NCBI GenBank assembly: GCA_032164245.1
Contig: JAVMKO010000005.1
Coordinates: forward strand, 41,754,133-41,818,132
Direction of reading: 5' to 3'
Origin: Sternotherus odoratus
Taxonomy: Eukaryota > Chordata > Testudines > Kinosternidae
Length of the DNA: 64,000 nucleotides
This document shows positions 1-11,498 of the stretch, piece by piece (the first letter of the stretch is position 1; each line of letters starts with the position of its first letter). A program made the position numbers and the translations under genes. The notes under the pieces were generated by a model. The model was given only the letters and a program-made list of their open reading frames with translations. It was not told where the DNA came from and did no database searches.

Positions 1-491
1 CCTGACTGTCATAATCTTTAAAGATTTCCACAGCTCTGCTGCAGAGTTCAAACAAAATTAGTAACTTAACTGTCCCGGATGGTTTTTTTGATCTGGCTCT
101 CCACTTCTCTTTAAAGCAGCCTGCTCGAAAGAACCATACAAAGGCAACCTTTTTTTCAGGTTGGCCCATACCGCGGTATTCCCAGTCTAATTTTTTACAC
201 ACAGCGTGTACAACTTTTTAGACATTCCTGTCTGTACTGGGAGTCTTTCTTCATAACACAACTTATTTTTAATGCTCAAAAAAGTTCTGAAAAGGGACAC
301 TAGTCCCTTGACCCATGGTGTCTGACAGGAGCCCTCCAACTGGCGTTTACCCTGCTGTCCAGTACACGACTCCTCAATATTGAATTGGCTGGGAGAAATC
401 TCCCGTGGCGCCTGCCAATTCGTATGTGAGTGATCTGACCACTGGACAGAGGCACCGCACCAGAAGGAATATCCCGGACGAGCCCCCAAAT
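1..491 (-). mobile_element. Endogenous retrovirus, leader region, continues beyond left edge
   Basis: On the minus strand the LTR end is followed after three bases by an 18-base match to the tRNA-Pro 3' end, the primer-binding site typical of gammaretroviruses. The leader continues toward position 1. An ATG at 314-316 opens with Met-Gly-Gln, as expected for a myristoylated Gag, but that frame stops after 15 codons, so it is broken or not the true start. The rest of the provirus lies outside the window. Confidence 0.7.
471..488 (-). other. tRNA-Pro-type retroviral primer-binding site
   Basis: The minus strand reads TGGGGGCTCGTCCGGGAT, complementary to the 3' end of proline tRNA, and sits just inside the LTR end. 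This is the standard minus-strand priming site of murine-leukaemia-like viruses. Confidence 0.85.
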
Positions 492-814
492 TGTTAGGTA
501 AAAAGCAAGTCCCTACTCACCTCTCCAGCACCCGAGATTCGTGCGGAGTTGGTTTGGGCCCACAAACTGTCAGAGACCACTTACACAGACTTCAATTCAT
601 TGATCAATGGGCTCACACTATCCTTAGCTCCAAGCTTCAGAGTAGTGTGGCAAATTTACTAGGGGTGAGCATCAATATTTATACACAGAAGTAAACAAAG
701 TGATTTACAGATTATAATGGTCATGCATAATCAATCAAGATTCTACAGGATAAAACAGAAAATGTAAATTCCAAAAGATAAGGGGAGATGGCTACTTAAG
801 GGGGGGGGGTGTCA
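492..814 (-). repeat. LTR of the left-edge endogenous retrovirus
   Basis: The segment ends (minus strand) in CCTAACA directly before the primer-binding site and starts near 814 with TGACACCCC, giving TG...CA ends over about 323 bases. A TATAAATA box lies at 676-683 (minus). The inner end is well fixed by the primer-binding site. The outer end at 814 is my best estimate, and no target duplication can be checked. Confidence 0.6.
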
Positions 815-1044
815 TGAGTAGTTTGCAGGTCAGAGCTTTGATTGAAAGTTCAGACAGACATCAAGTCTGGGATAAGATTAAGCTTAATCAATAGTTCAGA
901 CTCAACAGTTCGATTGAATTCAACAGAACTCTGACGATTTATACTCCCTAGACTCTACTGGCAGAGGGAGAGAGATTTCATGATGGTGTGAGATAAATAT
1001 TTTATGATCATGATACTTGCTTATCGTAGTACTTACCTGCCATA
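815..1044. other. Intronic or intergenic DNA, nothing recognised
   Basis: AT-rich DNA between the retroviral LTR and the next repeat. I see no coding potential or repeat that I can name. Confidence 0.5.
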
Positions 1045-1440
1045 TCCCAGGGTAGGGGTGGTAAGATTTTTTTTATTGGACCAGCATGACTTTGTGAAAG
1101 AGACAAGCATTCAAGCTTACACAGAGCTCTTTAGGTCTGCGAAGGGTACTCAGAGTGTCACAGGTGGAACAGATTGTTAAGCATAAGGAGTTGACACATG
1201 TTGAAGTGACCCTTCAAGGTGAAGTGGGCAGTTGAACCTCTGCAGTTGTAGGACACATGAAGATTCGTGAGTTACAGTTTGCTGTAATAAGCCATAAATC
1301 CAATGTCTTTTGGTCCAGGATTTTTAGCATCTTCCAAAGTTATGAATTTAAGCTCCGAGCTTGTCTTTTGAAGGTATTGTGCAGGTTTTCTTTGAGGACG
1401 AAGACTGAGAGGTCAGATAAGTTAAGACCCATGTCAAGTT
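1045..1440. repeat. Interspersed repeat, family not named
   Basis: Starts near a tattggaccag motif, followed by phrases such as acaagcattcaagcttacac, and runs to the text about gaggtcagataag. I recognise this arrangement as a frequent turtle repeat but cannot assign a class. The copy is diverged. Confidence 0.4.
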
Positions 1441-1467
1441 TGGGTACCTGGACTGAGAGCTGAGAGT

Positions 1468-1512
1468 GACACCCCTCAATGACACCCCTTTCTCAGTGAC
1501 ACCCCTCCTGGG
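1468..1512 (+). repeat. Short tandem repeat of gtgacacccct
   Basis: The motif (g/a)tgacacccct occurs three times within 45 bases with spacers of a few bases. Minor local duplication. Confidence 0.6.
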
Positions 1513-3799
1513 CCCAAGTAGCCTGACACTAATGCAGAGGAGACACAAGCCAAACCTGCAGTGGGTGTGTGGGGAGTAGATTGGAACAAGGAGCCTGGGG
1601 GTGAGAAATTACATACAACAAGGTTTTTGTTTGTATAATATATATCTATATATGTTCATCCTTTTTCGTGGGGATATTTTTAAACAGGTGGGTTCTCTTT
1701 GTTTATGTCACATTAAAAACAACCCTCTCCTGGAAACCTGTGGGTGGCAACATGAATACAGCATTTGCTCGAAATCCATGTTTAGACATGAAATGGGAGT
1801 GCTGGAAGCTGTCACATTTCAGGATCCTTTTCGCCTCTCATGTAAATACACATTATGCATCCAACACGTAACAGACACTGGAAATCCCTTGGAGAAGTTG
1901 CTGCCCCAAACCCACGAATAGACACTGTTTGGACTTTTCTTTCTTTTCTTCTGATTGTATTTGTTACACCAAAGGAAAGAGAAAAAGGTTTATCTGGAGA
2001 ATATCTTCTTCGCGTTGTTTTAGTCATCTTTGCTTCTTTAATCTGAGCAAATTTCATTCTTGAGGAAAGTGCCATGTTAATCCGAATTCATCTCCTCCCT
2101 CTGCCACTGACTGATATATGTCAATTACTCTCTCTGGGCCTCCATTCCCCATCTTTTAAAACTGGGTTTAATAATCCTTCTTGTTGCTGGCTGGCCTATG
2201 GATGCTAAGCTGGGACTATCACTATGGCTATATCTACACTGTGTTGCCTACATATGTTGTTGCCCAAATCCCCCTGCTGTCCACAGCAAATCCCTCAAGC
2301 ACATGCTTATTTGCACTCTGAACCCATGCTTGCCTGCGCTGCTGGAATCTGCCCACTTTGCAGTGAGGATGCAGGCAAGATCACTTGAGTGCTGACAATC
2401 CTCCAGGGCCTTCCCACAATTCCCCCTGAAGGACAGACTAGTTCAGTTAACACAGCTGACTGGGGAAGAATCCTAGGGCATGTGAGCACCAAGAACCATG
2501 GGATGTGTGCAGACAAGTGAAGGAACAGCGAGGACACCCAGTCACGGGGACAGGGCTTTGCTATGGGGATGCTGCCACCCAGGCTAGGCTGATGCGCGTG
2601 CCAGTCACCAGACAGCTGAAATGACTCTCAGCTCTTGAATGCCTTGCGGCTTTTTCTATTGAAATCGCAAGGAAGGGAGGCTGTTTTACCTGGGCTCTGT
2701 GTATCATTTCAGTGATTTCCACACCACCCGCTTTGATTTTACAAAAACAACATATTTGTATCATAATTTGCCCCTTAAGACTGTGTGCAAAACTTGCTGT
2801 CGGGGGAGACTGGCTGAAAACGGGCTTGTAGCAGGGCGGCTTTGGCGTACGTTTTCTGAGAGTCAAAGCGAGGTTGGGATCAGCAGGAGCTCTGCACACT
2901 GAGGTCATGCAGGGTCGGGCCCAAAGCAGGTGTCTAACTCCCATTGACTTCAATGGGAGCTCTGCATGCTATAAGCATGCAGGATCAGGCCCCGTAGCAG
3001 CTCCTGACTGTGGGCACAGGGGTTTTGCATGCTTTCCTCTAGGGGAGGACACTACACTGCACAGGCGTGCGTAGGATTTCAAGAGGCATTGTGCTCTGCC
3101 CAGCCTTGCCCTGTCACCAGCCTGACAAATAGGACGGAGCGGTGGGAGCGCACACCCCAGCGCCAATCAGGCTCTCTCTTTGACAGGAAATTAATGGCCC
3201 TACCATTATGGTTAATTGCCTTTGATTGCTGCACATTAATTATTAATGTTCCTCAATTGCAGCGGCTGTGCGGGGTTATTAGGGAAGGAGCCGAGTCTGG
3301 CTGGCTTGTGTTCGGTTACTGTGCTAGGGCCCTCACTGATGCGCTGTCCCCTGGAGTTTGTTGGGGAACAATCCTTGATAGCACCAGCACGAATCCTCTC
3401 TCTCCTCAACAGCAGCAAAGAATTTAAGCGTGGGCTTAAGTCAATGGGATTTTAAGTGCATGCTCAGAGCTAAACATGGACTGGAGTGCTTTGCAGAGCT
3501 GGGACTGACCTCCCAGGCCTGTGCACTTGAGAATGGAAAGTGCCTGCTCCTCAGAATTTCTCTGTACCTAACCCTAACCCAAGTCAAACTGTTGTGGGGA
3601 GAGCCAGCTGTGAGTCCTCCAGGGAGGGGCCTGGGAGAACTGCATGCCCCACATAGGCAGTTCTGGAGGAACCAACAGGGAGGCTGTTACGCATGGAGAG
3701 AGAATCCCCCCTCCACCCACAGCAGAGGCAGGTTCTGCAGTGTGTGTGGGGGGACATCCTCACTGCAGAGGTAGCCCTGGTGATCGGCCCCTGGTGTGA
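1513..3799. other. Noncoding stretch, mostly unique, with old SINE-like traces
   Basis: No supportable gene. At about 2100-2170 the text tgtcaattactctctctggg...ttaaaactggg resembles the 3' half of an old MIR SINE. At about 2870-3000 there is a diverged repeat with the phrase cccattgacttcaatgggag, common in reptile genomes. The short open frames here overlap on both strands and have no conserved motif. Confidence 0.5.
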
Positions 3800-3803
3800 G
3801 CAG

Positions 3804-4196
3804 TGTGACAGACCACTCTCTCACCCCTCTCAGGAACACAGGCAGGAAACCCTTCTTTGCTTCAAACAGTGCTCTTTAATCACAGTGCAGGACCCCACCA
3901 CCAATATATACAGCTTTATACAATACAGTCTTCAACTCTATATAGTTCCAACCACACAGCTCTGAATCGCTCAAACCACCACCTCACTCTATACCATCCC
4001 CACCACACTGGGCTTGCTTCCTGGCAGGCCTTTTATCCCCCTGAGGAGGCTGCCAGGTGCCACTCATCAAGCCTGATTGCCCTGCAGCCCAGGTGGCTAA
4101 TTAGGCTTCTCTGCAGGGAGGTTTGCAGAGGGCTTTTCTCCCTCTTAAAGGGCCGGCAGGGCTGGCTCAGGCACTCCTGGCCAGCACCCTGCCACA
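3804..4196 (-). repeat. Solo LTR (393 bases) with 4-base target duplication
   Basis: The ends form an imperfect inverted repeat, TGTGACAG at 3804 and TGTGGCAG on the opposite strand at 4196. The flanks carry gcag at 3800-3803 and 4197-4200. In minus orientation a GGGGATAAAA TATA-like box lies at 4031-4040 and an ATTAAA polyadenylation signal at 3875-3880. Four-base duplications are typical of gammaretrovirus-like elements. No internal sequence remains, so this is the product of LTR-LTR recombination. Confidence 0.75.
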
Positions 4197-4200
4197 GCAG

Positions 4201-4590
4201 CCACCCTGCAAACCAGACCCTAGCTGCCATGTGGCACACTGATGCGGCTCTGCCCCGTGTGTGTCACTAGGACTTGTGGGGACACATCTCAGGGGTCTCT
4301 GTGATTCTCTCCCAGTGAACTGTGGAATTGTGGGAAGGCACCGGTGGGCTGTCAGTGCATGGTTTAGCCTGCGTCCTCACTGCAGAGTGGAAACAGCATC
4401 TGGGCACTAACCTTCACCCCCCCCCCCTTCCTCACGCTCCACTCCCAACCTGAGGCTGGCCAGCTAGCCTGGGTTCAAAACACCACCAAACTCGGCTGAA
4501 AGGGTTTGTGGCTGGGGGATGGGGCTGCGGGAGAGAGTATTAGAGCAACATCCGGCTAAGAGCCAGGGCTCGATCTGAATGGAAAACAGA
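4201..4590. other. Noncoding, nothing recognised
   Basis: Unique-looking sequence with a C run near 4418. No gene or named repeat seen. Confidence 0.5.
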
Positions 4591-4593
4591 CCC

Positions 4594-4861
4594 CGAGATA
4601 TGTCTGCACTGCAGTAAAAGACCTGCAGCACCAAGTGTCAGGGCCGGGGTCGATTGGCCTGGGCTCGGGCTGATAGCAGTGTAGACCCTGGGGCTTGGGC
4701 CGGAGCCTAGGCTCCAAAACCCACCACCCCACTCCCTGCCGGGTTTAGGAACCCCAGCGTCTATGCTGCTGTTTTTAGCCCCACAGTCTGAGGCTCGTGA
4801 GCCCAAGTCAGTCTGTGACTCTGCACCGCGGGTTTTCTTTGCTGTGTAGACATACCCTGGG
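4594..4861. mobile_element. MITE with ATGTCTRCACTGCAG-type inverted ends
   Basis: The left end reads gatatgtctgcactgcag and the right end, on the other strand, GGGTATGTCTACACAGC, an imperfect terminal inverted repeat. The interior is rich in ggctcgggctg-type motifs that I know from nonautonomous DNA elements in turtles. The target duplication is unclear. Confidence 0.55.
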
Positions 4862-5280
4862 TGACCTTCAGCTATGTCTACACTAGCCCTTTTCCCCTTG
4901 CATTGCCCAGTGGTTGGGGTTCCCGTACCCACAGCCCTGCCTGGTGCTGCTATGAGTAGGTGCACACAACCTGTTGGCCAAAAGGCCAGTGGCTGCCAGC
5001 ACCTTCCATAGGAGGGCACACCCACCATCGCTAGCCCCCTTTGCTGGGACTGCGAGCAGCAGTGGGAAATTGTAGAGGGAAGTGTGGGGTGAAGGAGGCA
5101 GAGAAACAGAGGTTGCAGCAGGGCTGAAGACGGAGTTCTCCCTCACCCCAGCAGAGAGATAGCTCTGCACAGGGTGGGCAGATGTACACAGGGAGAGCCC
5201 TCCTGGGATGCAGGGGTGGGGTGATGGGGGGCAGGTGTTGGGACAGGCCCTAGAGTTAATTTCAAGAACTAATCCCTCAT
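4862..5280. other. Noncoding, with a possible second MITE end
   Basis: Just after the MITE, cagctatgtctacactagccc resembles the start of a related element, but no matching opposite end was found. The rest is unremarkable. Confidence 0.35.
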
Positions 5281-5400
5281 TGCCGGAGGCAGCATGGCCC
5301 AGTGGGTGGGGCACCGGTGAGGAGTCAGGAGAGCTGACTTCTGCCAGTCTGTTTACTGTGTAAGCCCTTCGATCAGTTTAGAGTGTACAGTCCCTGGCAC
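5281..5400 (+). repeat. MIR-like SINE fragment
   Basis: The phrase ggcagcatggcccagtgggtgggg followed by aggagtcaggagagctgactt and later cagtccctggcacaa follows the order of MIR/CORE-SINE head and 3' region with gaps. Old and diverged. Confidence 0.45.
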
Positions 5401-6520
5401 AAGGGGGCCTGATGTGTAGGTCCTACTGTAATACACATAACACCAATGTGCTTCCAGCAGGGTCATGTGATGCTAGCTCAGGGTCTGAAATTCTGGCTTG
5501 TCAAGCTCCTTAGCTCCCCGTTTCTTTCTCAGAATAAGAGGCCCAGCACACAGCTCCTGCCAAGAGCCATTTGGATTGCCCAGCAGCGTGGTCAGTGGGA
5601 AGCTCTCCCTTGCTCCCTGCCATGATAAATGGCCTTATTAAATAAACCCTCTTCCTGCAGGGCCCTGAGTATTAAGCCGGGTGCAGCCCCCAGAGATAAA
5701 TGCACTGGCACCATCCATTAGGAGCAGTATTTGAGTTCAGCCTCCTTATGCCATCCAGTGTGGGAGACTGGAGCGTGGCTTACCGGACCAGAGCATAGGG
5801 CTACAGATGGAGAAATGGGTCCAGCTTTAAAGGCCGAGGCAGGTAGACCCATTCATACGGATGCCCAGAATATACCCTGCGCTCCCCCGAAGAGCCATGA
5901 AACTCACCAAAGTCTAATGTGGTTTATTTCACTTACATCCTTGTAAAGGTTCCGGTTTGTACCACACCTGTAATGTCTCCAGGGGCATGGGACTCTCCAG
6001 TCCCCTCACTCCCTGTTTTACAGTCTCTCCACTGGCTGCCCATAAAACTCTGTATCGGTCCCACAGTTTTAGAGTGCATTTCAGAGGCATGCCAGGGCCT
6101 GGTACAGCGGACAGATCCTTTGTCACCCTCTGCTCCTGGGCGTTGGTGGAGGTCAGTATCAACAGGCTGGGGTCGTAAACCAGGGTCCTTGGAGTTAGGG
6201 TTTTGAGCAACCCTGCCCCAGTTTAAAATGGGTCTGAGGTGCAGAGCTGGGATCCAGCTCCCCCAAGGCTCAGCGGGTTGATTCAGTTCTAGGAGGTGCA
6301 GAGTGGCAAAGGTGAATCTTGCTACCTTGCACCATACCTATTCCGAGCTGCTTCAGGGGCTGAAACAGCCCCTGGGTATAAATTAGAGCAGCCCTGGGCG
6401 GGGGCTCTGATTTATGGCAGCTTACGGGTTGCTATGCAGCCTGGAGCAACTCAGAATCACTAGAGCAGGAGACACCCACAACAGGCCCCCTTTTGTCCCA
6501 GGCTCCATTCATAGCACACG
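5401..6520. other. Noncoding intronic stretch
   Basis: No conserved open frame or clear repeat seen. Short frames on both strands overlap one another and carry no family motif. Confidence 0.5.
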
Positions 6521-6527
6521 CTCTACA

Positions 6528-6760
6528 CAGGGGTGGACAAACTTTTTGGGGCCACATCGGGATTCCAAAATTGCATAAAGGGCCGGGTAGGGAAGGCTGT
6601 GTCTCCCCAAACAGTCTGGCCCCGCCCTCTTTTTGACCCCCACCCACTTCCTGCCCCTGACTGCCCCCCTCAGAATCCCCAACCCATTGTGCCCCTTGTT
6701 CCCCTGACAACCCCTTCCGAAGACCAGATGTGTCCCACAGGCCGTAGTTTGCCACCCCTG
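6528..6760. mobile_element. hAT-type MITE, CAGGGGTGG family, 8-base target duplication
   Basis: Terminal inverted repeats AGGGGTGGACAAAC and CAGGGGTGGCAAAC (opposite strand) enclose about 232 bases. The flanks are ctctacac at 6521-6528 and 6761-6768. The element's first C is either shared with the duplication or lost. An 8-base duplication with central TA is the signature of Buster-type hAT transposition. Confidence 0.8.
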
Positions 6761-6768
6761 CTCTACAC

Positions 6769-8005
6769 TGAAGTTTATGAGTGGGGATGTTGTCAGGGTA
6801 TTTTTCCCTGGCCCTCTGTACGCAGCTCTGGATTTCAAGTGAATCCGAAGGACTGAGTATTTTCTGCAGCGTTGATCTGTTCGAAGCTAGCATGGTGGAA
6901 ATTTCAACCCAGCCTCAGTCAAGTGGTCCAAGCAAAGTCCCAGGTGCGTGTGCATCTTCTTGCAGTGACTGTTCCCCAGCGGCATGAGTAAGTGCGAGAA
7001 CAGGTTCTTTGTGAGCGTCGGTGGCACAGGGCAAGATGGGACGTGCTGCCGGCTTGGATCTCTGCGATGAATGGAGATATCACTGTAGCACTGGACTTCC
7101 TTTGCTTTTCTCCTAAGCCTGATCCGCGCCATTTGCAAGTGACGGGGAATATTGACATGCTGGGATCCCGAGAGCTTCCGTCTTGCCTTGGGTGGGATGT
7201 CTGTGGCAGGAGTCATATACAATCCACACAGACTCGCTGTCCCACAGGGGACAACACAGCTTTTTCTTGCTGTGCCAGTTAGGGCTAGTGCCACCCTGGG
7301 GGCACCAGGGTTCATAGCAGAGGATGGAGGGGACAGCCCTAAAAATCAGTGTCCTGTCCCATCCCTCCCATCCCCCCCAGGACTCAGTACAACATTCTTT
7401 TTGCTCCCCAGGGTTATGGGGACAAGGGAAGGAGTTACCTGCTGTCCCCCAGCTGTGGCTGACCCATCACAGCTCTCCCCTGGCTTGGTTCAGGAAAAGA
7501 AACCCCTAAACTCCCCCTCCCCTGCCTTGCCTCCAAATGCAGGACTCAGGATCCAGAACAAAGTGCTGGCCCTTGCGCTCCCCTAGTGAGCACACGTGCA
7601 GTCTGGGATTGGAGTCAGGAGCTCCCAGGCAAAGCAGAGAGAGGAGGGGGCTCTTTTACCAGCTGGAAAACATCTCCTGTTCCCTGGACAGTGCCAAAAC
7701 CAAAGGGGCTGGTTGGTCCCATAGTTGCTTATGAGGAGGAGAGCTCAGTCTCACCCCCAAAGAAAATATAATCATTTCCAATTAGTGAACATCCCTCGCG
7801 CACTTTAGTAATCAAGGCCTGTCCGTTTACAAGTAATTCCCAGTAATGGGGAGTAATTGACAGTAATTAAGCACTAATTCACATCAGGACAAATCCTGTT
7901 CGAGTCAATGACGAAGCTGCCTTTGATGTCGACCAGAGCAGGATCAGGTCCTTGCCGAGCAGCATGTAGACCTTGCAGGAAGGATCAGGCCAGCTGGAGA
8001 TGTGC
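6769..8005. other. Noncoding intronic stretch
   Basis: Mostly unique sequence, nothing I can name. Around 7800-7880 is AT-rich with repeated agtaat motifs. Confidence 0.5.
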
Positions 8006-8160
8006 TGGTGATATAAGAACAACCACACTGGGTCAGACCACTAGTCCATCTAGCCCAGTATCCTGTCTTCTGACAGTGACCAATGCCAGGTGCCCAGAGG
8101 GAATGAACAAAACAGGTAATCATCAAGTGATCCAGCCCCTGTCACCCATTCACAGCTGCT
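8006..8160. repeat. Interspersed repeat, CR1-related by context
   Basis: Begins with actgggtcagacca and continues with gtccatctagcccag, tcctgtcttctgac and ccaatgccaggtgcc. This is a very common reptile repeat that I believe to be part of an antisense CR1-like LINE, though I am unsure of the family. It is directly followed by the Harbinger element. Confidence 0.5.
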
Positions 8161-8986
8161 GGGGGCATGTCTACACTGACAGAGTTACAGCACCAGGAGT
8201 TAGAGCGCCACTCAGAGACTGCTGAAGGGAAACCACTGTTGTGCATTCACATTGTCAGCTGCCTGCGCGATAGCATGTGCACACTTACGGTATTCATAGT
8301 GGTTCATTCTGGGCAGCTATCCCACAGAGCACTTCTTTCTCTTCTGCTGCTAAGAGTCATGGAAGGTGGAGGGGGTCACTGAGCATCCTGGGTCCTGTCC
8401 CAATGCCCCGTGATGCATCCCAGCAATCCCTGTGCTTCCTTCCACATCTTTCATCTTTCAACAGTTTGTGTACTTCACACCCTGCCTCTTTGGGCTGCAG
8501 GAATGGATCCCAAACTGTTGAGCTGTATGCTGTTCACTCTGACTAACATGTCACGAGTGACAGCAGAGTTATTCCTTAAACTACAAAGGCAAGAGGAGTG
8601 CAAGATTGATCACACCACGTGTAGTAGCTACAACACAAGATTGCTTGTGGCTTTCACGGAGGTGCTGACCACCGTGGAATGCTGCTTTTGGGCTCGGGAA
8701 ACAAGCACTGAGGGATGTGATCACACCATCATGCACCTCTTGGATGACAAGCAGTGGCTGCAGAAATTTCGCATGAGGAAAGCCACATTCATGGGACTGT
8801 GTTGAGCTCGCCCCAGCCCTCCAACGCAAGGACACGGGATTGAGAGCTGCCCCATCATTGGAGAAGTGTGTGGTGATTATAGTGTGGAAGCTGGCTACTT
8901 CAGACTGCTACCGATCAATCGCTAACCAGTTCGGAGTGGGAAAGTCTACCATTGGACCGATAGGAACCAGACTGTTTTACCTCTGA
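8161..8986 (+). mobile_element. Harbinger-type DNA transposon, 5' part, decayed
   Basis: Starts near gggggcatgtctacactg, the kind of end seen on PIF/Harbinger elements in turtles, and includes the transposase remnant described separately. Similarity fades around 8970 and no opposite inverted end is visible, so the 3' half of the transposase and the right end are lost. It lies in the intron upstream of the calcium channel exons and has no evident link to them. Confidence 0.55.
8503..8970 (+). pseudogene. Harbinger transposase N-terminal fragment, frameshifted
   Basis: From an ATG at 8503 (MDPKLLSCMLF) the frame stays open to a stop at about 8803, passing WLQKFRMRKATFMGLC. After a shift of one base it resumes as LAPALQRKDTG, EKCVVIIVWKLA and YRSIANQFGVGKSTI, then stops at 8984-8986. 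The FRMxxxTFxxL segment, the WKLA segment and the helix-turn-helix YRSIANQFGVGKSTI match the region before the DDE domain of PIF/Harbinger (HARBI1-like) nucleases. The catalytic domain is absent, so this is a dead copy. Confidence 0.7.
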
Positions 8987-9627
8987 GCTGCTGGTTTGAA
9001 TCCATCCTACTGGTCAAAAGCCGTGCCCATCAGACAGCTCTGTGGTGGCCTCCATAAAATGAGTTGGGCAGGTGTTTATGCCACACAGAGGCCCCTTGAT
9101 GGCATCTCAGCAGAGGGGTCACACAGGCCCCCCTCAGCCCCAGAGAGATGGACCCTCTCACACTGAGTGTGATCTGTGGTGAGATGGCTTCATTTAGCTG
9201 GCACTTGGCACCAGCATTGTAAAATGGGGGTGATTTAAGCCCTACCCCCCTGCAACACACACACTCCACCACGGACAGGGAGTGCTCTGTACCCCTCTTC
9301 AGTGGATTAAGGGAACCATCGCCTGAGCTGCCAAGTCCGTGGGGTGTTCCCAGGGAAGCCCAGGGAGATGGGACACCCAGTGAGCACTGCTGATGGGAGC
9401 TGGCTTGAGGGTCAGCTGTATGAGAGAGGGACACCATGCCGCTGGCTAATTAGCTGGCGGATGGATCCTCTGTCATTGAGGGGCCATGAGAAAGGAGACT
9501 TAGGCCTGAAGGCAGGCCTCAAGGAAAAGCCAAATTCCAGCGGAGCAACAGCTGAAGTGAACTGTGAGTGAACATTTAAGGCTGTGCAAGCGACGGGCTG
9601 AGCTCCCAGCCCATAGAATCTGGGCCC
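8987..9627. other. Noncoding, nothing recognised
   Basis: No conserved open frame. The sequence has the look of an old repeat but I cannot assign one. Confidence 0.4.
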
Positions 9628-9865
9628 TGAAGGTTTGTCTACTGCATGGGTCAATCTAAAATACGCAACTTCATCTGCAGGAATAGCGTAGTTGAAGTCA
9701 ACGTACTTGATCTAGTTACCGTGGTGTCTTCACTGCGGTAAGTCAACAGCTGATGCTCTCCAATCGAATCCGCTTACACTTCTTGTTCTGGTGGAGTATC
9801 GGAGTCAACTGGAGAGCGCTCAGTGGTTGATTTATCGTGTCTATAATAGACAGTGGAGCTCAACA
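9628..9865. mobile_element. Diverged MITE related to those at 10218 and 13588
   Basis: Contains tacgcaacttc, aatagcgtagttgaagtc, gtgtcttcactgcggtaagtc, tcggagtcaac and gatttatcgtgtct in the same spirit as the copies at 10218 and 13588. The ends are not clean. An older copy of that palindromic DNA-element family. Confidence 0.45.
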
Positions 9866-10217
9866 GATTGCAGCTGACCAGCTAGGAGCCCTACCCATCC
9901 TGGGCTGGGTTGCAGAAGGAAGCCGCCATAAGGTGGCCAGGAGGTGTCAGGTCAGGAGGCAGGCCGGCGTGGGTACATGGCAGTCAGTGCAAGGAGAGTG
10001 AGATAGGCTGGAAGGGTGCACACTTGATGCAGGTGAGATATGTGGAGATGGAACCGGGCTCCCCCTTCAGCCTCAGGGACATGGGAAGCCATGTGGGAGG
10101 GATTGGGAAGGTAGAGGGAGCTAGTGGACAGGTCCCTGAACTGGGACTCTGGAGAGCTGAATTTTAGTCCCAGCTCTGCCTGTGAGCTCAAGTAAGTCCC
10201 TTCCCGTCCCACTCTTT
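9866..10217. other. Noncoding, short MIR-like 3' trace at its end
   Basis: Nothing coding. The text at 10155-10205 (cccagctctgcctgtgagctc...taagtccctt) resembles the middle of an old MIR. Confidence 0.35.
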
Positions 10218-10442
10218 GGGCTGGTCTTCACTCGCGCGGCGCGGGATCGATCTTCTGGTGATCGATTTATCGTGTCTTGTTAAGACGCGATAAATTGATC
10301 GCCCGGAGCTCCCCCGTCGACTCCGGAACTCCAGCTCGCCGGGAGGCGCAAGCTGGAGTCGACGGGGGAGCGCGCCGCCGACTGCCGCCGCCGTGGGGAC
10401 GAGAGGTAAGTCGGCAGCAGATACGCAAACTTCAGCTACGTG
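10218..10442 (+). mobile_element. MITE, GGGCTGGTCTTCACT family, right end missing
   Basis: Begins with gggctggtcttcactcg and contains gatcgatttatcgtgtct followed by its inverted counterpart agacgcgataaattgatcg, then ccgtcgactccggaac and aagtcggcagcagatacgc. The same order occurs in the complete copy at 13588-13844. Here the sequence breaks off at agctacgtgatt, half way through the terminal hairpin. Confidence 0.6.
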
Positions 10443-11498
10443 ATTTGTCTTGTCTGTTTCCAACACAGGCCCGTAGGGAGGCTGTTTCTCACCGTGCGTA
10501 TGTCCAGCAACCGGTGCAATGGGGTCGTGATCTCAGCAGAGGCCTCCAGAAAACAAATAATAACCTTAAGTTTGGGCCAGAGATCCTTATAAACAGAGCT
10601 GTGCACAAGGAACGAAACACGGTGCCCAGTGTCACACAAACCTTTCTGTGGCTTTGTTCCAAACTGCTTCGTGTCCTGGACGTGTTTTTCACACAACTGC
10701 TGGCAGCCGACTCGTTCCCGCCTGCCCCCCGTCACGTGCAGCGTGGCATTTCGTGCCATGGGGCTGCAAGCCGGCTGTTTGTCAGGAATGAGGAGGGTTT
10801 TCAAATCTCCCAGCACAGCCTTTAATCCCCCCCTCCCCCCCGCACACCCTTTGAGGATAGAACTGTGAAGAGTGAAAATGGATCCAGTTTGCATTGGAAA
10901 ACTGCAGGTTTCCACTGTTTTTTATGCACACATAGAAATGGGTCATTTAACATTCCAGTCAAAGTGCAAAGATCTGGCAGTAAATATTAATCATTTGCAG
11001 TGTGAGAGCACCAGGTCCCCACTGTGCTGGGCACTCTACAGACACATAGGGCCTGCGCTACAGTCTCCCCTGCATGCAGACCCATGCTCTTGCCAAGCCC
11101 TTCTCCGAGCATCCACGCTGCAGAGCCATACACGGGCCACGTCCTCACGGGGCTGCAGTGACCTGGGTTTGGCACTGGGGTTTCTGGGGTCATAGCCCAG
11201 GGTTCCCAGCACCTCACTAACTGGAGCCATCGTAGGAATTGGTTCGCAGCATATTGTGGGAGAAAGTGTCTGCCCTTCTCTGTGGAAGGGATGTTGGCCA
11301 GCTCCAACAAATTTTAGCTAAGGGTTCACATGCTCCAGGCTTGAGTTTATTCCAGCCATGCTGAGTCATGGGTCCAGCCCTGTTGGATGAGCTGCTCCTA
11401 TATGCCGCTGTGGGGTACAGAAAGAGGGTCTGGCAGAGAGTGGGTGGCATTTCCACACCAGTCACTGACCCTCAGAAGCAGGCAGCCGGTCTTATTCC
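10443..11498. other. Noncoding intronic stretch
   Basis: No supportable gene or named repeat. It ends with cttattcc at 11491-11498, which is the left target duplication of the next element. Confidence 0.5.

Noticed and set aside
187..489. 100-codon minus-strand frame as a gag gene
   Set aside because: It begins at the priming site and spans the retroviral leader. It has no Gag motif, so I describe the region as leader.
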